From an uncultured Alphaproteobacteria bacterium (GTDB lineage Bacteria > Pseudomonadota > Alphaproteobacteria > RF32 > CAG-239): a stretch of DNA of 7,587 nucleotides. The DNA is taken from positions 1 through 7,587 of the forward strand of contig CAMOLN010000039.1 in assembly GCA_946618745.1 (NCBI GenBank), read 5' to 3'. Positions 5,966 through 7,587 of the stretch are shown here, piece by piece. Below the pieces are notes generated by a model. It was given only the letters and a program-made list of their open reading frames with translations. It was not told the origin of the DNA and searched no databases. How positions within the stretch are numbered: position 1 is the first letter of the stretch; each line of letters opens with the position of its first letter. The translations under genes were made by a program, and so were the position numbers.

Positions 5966-6004
5966 AGAAAACACTCTCAGATTTGTTTCTGAGAGTGTTT
6001 TCTT
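5965..6004. terminator. 17-bp bidirectional terminator between convergent genes
   Basis: The arms AAGAAAACACTCTCAGA (5965-5981) and TCTGAGAGTGTTTTCTT (5988-6004) pair perfectly over 17 bp around loop TTTGTT. The A-rich outer part of one arm and T-rich outer part of the other give both strands a U-rich 3' side. The hairpin starts at the last base of the orphan gene stop codon and ends one base before the deacetylase stop codon, so one element can end both transcripts. Confidence 0.92.
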
Positions 6005-6005
6005 A

Positions 6006-6845
6006 TCAAATAAATTCATCTTTGACCGATTTATCCAACAAAGTGGCAAGCTCTTTAGTGCGCCATTCTTTCAAGATATTGTCATCAAACACATCTTCGG
6101 GAAATTGTTTGTCAACCTCCGGTTTTCCGGGGTGAAGCATAATTTCAACCGTTTGATATTGAGAAGGCACTTTAATTTGATGCAGTTTATCTCGCGAAAT
6201 CTTACAGGTGTTGATGATGGAATAAAAATAAGTATCTGATTTATAACTAAAAAGCAATTTATCAATAACAGCACAAGTACTTAAAATCAGACTCTTTAGC
6301 AAGGCTCCATCTTTGAGCCATTCTTTAGATTGAGTTTGTCTGATAGTGCGCAGAGGGTTCTCGTTGATAAAACGCATTCGAGGAATATTATACTGTTGTT
6401 TAAGCTCTAATGAAGCCTTAAAAATCGCAGGGATCATGTGAATATGACGATGTGAATCAAGGTGAGTCAGTTTTATCCCCGAATTTAGAGCAAGTCTGAT
6501 TTGAGCTTCTATCTCAGCTTTGGCCTGACGTTTAAGCTCCTTAGGGTGTAGCAAATTAAGAATTGCCAAATTTACAAAACCATTTTTGAAATGACCTTTA
6601 TCATCAGTTAATAACGGAATTTCATGATGAGCTAAAGCAGCTTGTTGATTGGTGAGATTAATGTGCAGACCGATATTTAACTCCGGCATTGATTGAGCCA
6701 TTTTAACCGCCTGCTCTGCCCATTTTAAGGTTATCATTATGCTGGTGGAATTAAGCACACCTTGTTTATGAGCTTGTTCAATGGCTTGGTTGACGCCTTG
6801 AGAAATACCAAAATCATCAGCATTAAAGATTATTTTATTTATCAT
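6006..6845 (-). CDS. YdjC/ChbG-family carbohydrate deacetylase, NaxD/HpnK-like
   Basis: A 279-residue member of the YdjC (ChbG/HpnK) family, metal-dependent enzymes removing acetyl groups from N-acetylated sugars. Visible signatures are NADDFG (8-13) with the metal and catalytic aspartates 10-11, GLHINLT (59-65) with His61, HLDSHRHIHMIP (128-139) supplying the second metal-binding cluster, and VEIMLHPG (233-240) near the end. No signal peptide is present. The ATG at 6845 is chosen because NADDFG normally lies within the first 10-15 residues and AAGGAA sits 10 nt upstream; the longer frame to 6923 only reads the glycosyltransferase gene out of frame. It overlaps that upstream gene by 11 nt, implying translational coupling. 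The pairing resembles FlmF2-NaxD of Francisella, in which NaxD deacetylates undecaprenyl-phosphate-GalNAc. The exact substrate here is inferred; chitooligosaccharide (ChbG) or hopanoid glycoside (HpnK) remain possible. Confidence 0.88.
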   Translation of the reverse strand: MINKIIFNADDFGISQGVNQAIEQAHKQGVLNSTSIMITLKWAEQAVKMAQSMPELNIGLHINLTNQQAALAHHEIPLLTDDKGHFKNGFVNLAILNLLHPKELKRQAKAEIEAQIRLALNSGIKLTHLDSHRHIHMIPAIFKASLELKQQYNIPRMRFINENPLRTIRQTQSKEWLKDGALLKSLILSTCAVIDKLLFSYKSDTYFYSIINTCKISRDKLHQIKVPSQYQTVEIMLHPGKPEVDKQFPEDVFDDNILKEWRTKELATLLDKSVKDEFI

Positions 6846-7587
6846 TGTTTTTCTTTTCCTTATATTCGGCGATATAAAGCGGGCGACCTTTGACTTCCAT
6901 GTGAATCTTGCCGATATATTCACCGATTATTCCTAAAACAATCAGTTGAACCGAACCGATAAAAATTACCGTTGTCATAATCGTGGCATAGCCTGGGGTG
7001 GGTTGTTTCATGATAAAATGTTCAATTATTACCCATAATCCCAAAATACCGGAAATAAAAGCGGTCAACAGCCCTAAATAAATTGATAAACGCAACGGCT
7101 TGGTGGAAAACTGCACAATACTGTTTAAGGCTAAGCTCAAAGATTTGCGGAAATTATATTTAGATTCACCGGCAAAGCGTTCCGGAGCAACAAAATCAAT
7201 CACTTTAACGTTGTCATTAGGCATAGCCCAACTCAAAAGCCCGCGAAACAAGCGATCATGTTCGTTAAATTGTTTTAAGAAATCAACAAATTTGCGATCA
7301 ATCAGACGAAAATCAGGTGTTTTAGCGGGTATATTCGTATCGGAAAGAAAGTTCAAAACCTTGTAAAAAGCCCAAGCACAAAAATCATATAGTTTGGAAG
7401 TAGCACGATTTTCAACTCTTTTGGTTAAAACAATATCCATGCCGTTTTGCCATTCTTTGACCATTTCTTTGATATAAACCGGCGGATGCTGTAAGTCGGC
7501 ATCCATAAAAATAACCGCATCGCCTTGAGCATAATCCATACCGGCGGTCATGGCAATTTCGTGTCCGAAATTGCGCATAAAATGAAC
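6835..7587 (-). CDS. Polyprenyl-phosphate glycosyltransferase, GT2 family (DPM1/GtrB/ArnC-like), 5' end beyond window
   Basis: The 250 codons present encode the C-terminal part of a membrane-anchored GT2 enzyme that transfers a nucleotide sugar onto undecaprenyl phosphate at the cytoplasmic face. Motifs are RNFGHEIAMTAGMDYAQGD, then FMDADLQHPP (nucleotide/metal-binding DAD), ERFAGESKYNFRKS and KPLRL at the membrane interface. Two transmembrane helices follow (roughly LSIYLGLLTAFISGILGLWV and TIMTTVIFIGSVQLIVLGII), and the family-typical tail is GEYIGKIHMEVKGRPLY. The frame is open to the right edge (VHF before the MRNFGHE methionine), so that methionine is internal and the true start is upstream. 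Roughly 60-70 N-terminal residues are missing, judged from typical family length. It leads an operon with the deacetylase and overlaps it by 11 nt. Which sugar is transferred cannot be read from sequence; the deacetylase partner suggests an N-acetylhexosamine. Confidence 0.93.
   Translation of the reverse strand, partial: VHFMRNFGHEIAMTAGMDYAQGDAVIFMDADLQHPPVYIKEMVKEWQNGMDIVLTKRVENRATSKLYDFCAWAFYKVLNFLSDTNIPAKTPDFRLIDRKFVDFLKQFNEHDRLFRGLLSWAMPNDNVKVIDFVAPERFAGESKYNFRKSLSLALNSIVQFSTKPLRLSIYLGLLTAFISGILGLWVIIEHFIMKQPTPGYATIMTTVIFIGSVQLIVLGIIGEYIGKIHMEVKGRPLYIAEYKEKKNNDK
6856..6861 (-). promoter_or_regulatory. Ribosome binding site fixing the deacetylase start at 6845
   Basis: AAGGAA (6861-6856, minus strand) lies 10 nt before the ATG at 6845-6843, inside the 3' end of the glycosyltransferase gene. 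This is typical of a coupled overlapping gene pair. Confidence 0.6.

Noticed and set aside
5823..6239. Plus-strand frame overlapping the end of the orphan gene, suggesting a frameshifted longer protein
   Set aside because: It runs through the 17-bp terminator and antisense into the deacetylase gene. The terminator placed exactly at the stop at 5963-5965 indicates the orphan gene ends there.
6846..6923. N-terminal extension of the deacetylase by 26 residues
   Set aside because: These codons are the end of the glycosyltransferase gene read in another frame. The family motif NADDFG and the AAGGAA site both support the start at 6845.

Overview
The window is AT-rich, tightly packed bacterial DNA with seven protein genes. 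It suggests a Gram-negative, host-associated bacterium. A secreted beta-helical autotransporter and a polyprenyl-phosphate sugar transferase paired with a YdjC/ChbG-type deacetylase both imply an outer membrane with LPS. A short DUF465-like protein fits Proteobacteria. My best guess is an uncultured, low-GC, gut- or host-associated alphaproteobacterium. This is inference, because no rRNA or other phylogenetic marker is present. Two elements have strong chlamydial parallels (Pmp-like GGAI/FxxN repeats and an AaxB-AaxC arginine system), but the phosphofructokinase signature and the other genes do not point to Chlamydia itself.

Layout, left to right. Positions 1-1593 (minus) hold the N-terminal 531 residues of an autotransporter, whose C-terminal barrel lies beyond the left edge; its promoter is at about 1636-1665. 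Positions 1728-1940 (minus) hold a 70-residue DUF465-like protein with a near-consensus promoter (2015-2043) and its own terminator (1671-1706). Divergent from it, 2067-3146 (plus) encodes a 6-phosphofructokinase, followed by a terminator. A second terminator-like hairpin stands just before 3280-5363 (plus), a two-gene operon for pyruvoyl-dependent arginine decarboxylase and an arginine/agmatine antiporter. Positions 5438-5965 (plus) hold an unrecognised 175-residue protein with its own promoter, no Shine-Dalgarno sequence and codon use unlike its neighbours. A 17-bp bidirectional terminator separates it from a convergent operon (6006-7587, minus) made of a DPM1/GtrB-type glycosyltransferase (5' end beyond the right edge) overlapping a YdjC/NaxD-like deacetylase.

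How the genes work together. AaxB and AaxC form a complete arginine-in/agmatine-out cycle that consumes a cytoplasmic proton and depletes arginine from the surroundings. This is a plausible acid-resistance or host-interaction trait. The glycosyltransferase and deacetylase resemble the FlmF2-NaxD logic, in which undecaprenyl-phosphate-N-acetylhexosamine is made and then deacetylated to give a positively charged donor for lipid A. With the autotransporter, three of the modules act at the cell envelope or host interface; phosphofructokinase is central glycolysis.
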